From: JAAYXU01 sp050942555 | Lineage (GTDB): Bacteria > Bacillota > Clostridia > Christensenellales > UMGS416 | Direction: 5' to 3' | Assembly: GCA_050942555.1 (NCBI GenBank) | Contig: JBMNNN010000148.1 | Coordinates: 1 to 5,341, forward strand | DNA length: 5,341 bases | In this document: positions 5,168-5,341 of the stretch, piece by piece | Layout of the letters: each line of letters begins with the position of its first letter | Position numbering within the stretch: the stretch's first letter is position 1 | Translations under genes and position numbers: made by a program | Notes under the pieces: model-generated | Told to the model about the DNA's origin: nothing | Database searches by the model: none | What the model saw: only the letters and a program-made list of their open reading frames with translations

Positions 5168-5193
5168 AAAACGCCGCCGGTTGCCCGGCGGCG
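5168..5193 (-). terminator. Intrinsic terminator-like hairpin after the upstream gene
   Basis: A perfect 9-bp G+C stem (CGCCGCCGG at 5172-5180 with CCGGCGGCG at 5185-5193) has a 4-base loop, and on the - strand it is followed by TTTT (5168-5171). It lies 30 bases past the stop of the partial gene at 5223. The T run is short, so termination may be partial and some readthrough into the flavoprotein operon is possible. No clear -35/-10 pair could be found in the 67 bases between the hairpin and the next start. Confidence 0.6.
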
Positions 5194-5222
5194 GAAATGT
5201 ATACGAATGTGGTCAGGCGCTG

Positions 5223-5341
5223 CTAGACGCCCTTTTTCGCGCGCAGCGCGCTGGTAAGCGGCGTGAAGCTCTGCGTGGGCACGTAGTCCTTAAGCGGCAG
5301 TATCTGCTGGTGGATCGCGTCCAGTATCCACGACGGCTGCG
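5223..5341 (-). CDS. 3' end of an unidentified gene (partial, 38 codons seen)
   Basis: The frame runs open from the window edge to a TAG at 5223-5225. It reads QPSWILDAIHQQILPLKDY and then ends SALRAKKGV, with the typical basic, flexible C-terminus of a real protein. Codon use is G+C-rich like the downstream genes, and a terminator-like hairpin follows after 30 bases; both support a true gene end. The family is not recognised from this short piece. It is in the same orientation as the operon and may belong to the same pathway. Confidence 0.6.
   Translation of the reverse strand, partial: QPSWILDAIHQQILPLKDYVPTQSFTPLTSALRAKKGV

Noticed and set aside
5101..5169. Upstream start giving a 208-residue flavoprotein
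   Set aside because: The extra 23 residues are basic and unlike the family, the start overlaps the T run of the hairpin, and the ATG at 5100 has a strong ribosome site and the exact family N-terminus.

Overview
The window looks like a piece of an anaerobic Firmicutes-type (Clostridia-like) genome, probably from a metagenome. This is an inference from strong AGGAGG-type ribosome sites, an IS21-type element end, and the gene families present; no marker gene fixes the taxon. The window is a mosaic of two parts that differ visibly in base composition and strand.

The left part (1 to about 1730) is moderately A+T-rich and reads on the + strand. It opens with the terminal part of what I read as an IS21-family insertion sequence (1-252): a long imperfect hairpin, then three GTGGATCA repeats and a terminal ...TTGACA. 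The last six bases of the element are a perfect -35 box that points outward and can pair with a fair -10 in the flanking DNA. Directly downstream lie a complete nitrilase-superfamily amidase (312-1298) and, overlapping it by ATGA, the first third of an sfsA gene (1295-1609). The sfsA homology stops near 1540 and the nuclease-like domain is missing. From there to 1726 lies debris with no intact gene: a possible 5' end of a helix-turn-helix (recombinase- or transposase-like) gene on the - strand, and a perfect 16-bp palindrome.

The right part (1727-5341) is strongly G+C-rich and reads on the - strand. In transcription order it holds the 3' end of an unidentified gene (5341-5223), a terminator-like hairpin, a small flavodoxin-fold NAD(P)H:FMN reductase with an iron-sulfur-flavoprotein-like cysteine cluster (5100-4543), a Gfo/Idh/MocA oxidoreductase (4546-3557, ATGA overlap), a sugar phosphate isomerase/epimerase TIM-barrel protein (3475-2705), and an iron(III)/family-1-type solute-binding lipoprotein (2698-1727, 6 bp after the previous gene). 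Close spacing and overlaps indicate one operon. The Gfo/Idh plus isomerase pair is the combination found in E. coli YcjS/YcjR and in glycoside-oxidising (3-keto-sugar) routes, so a sugar or glycoside catabolic role is the best guess; the substrate cannot be read from sequence.

The binding protein is followed at once by the composition break, with no permease or ATPase gene. Either those genes lie elsewhere or the operon was cut by the rearrangement that brought in the left part. I see no CRISPR, tRNA, rRNA, phage or clear defence system. The most interesting points are the rearrangement junctions (IS-supplied promoter, truncated sfsA, orphan binding protein) and the atypical cofactor motifs in the oxidoreductase and the flavoprotein.
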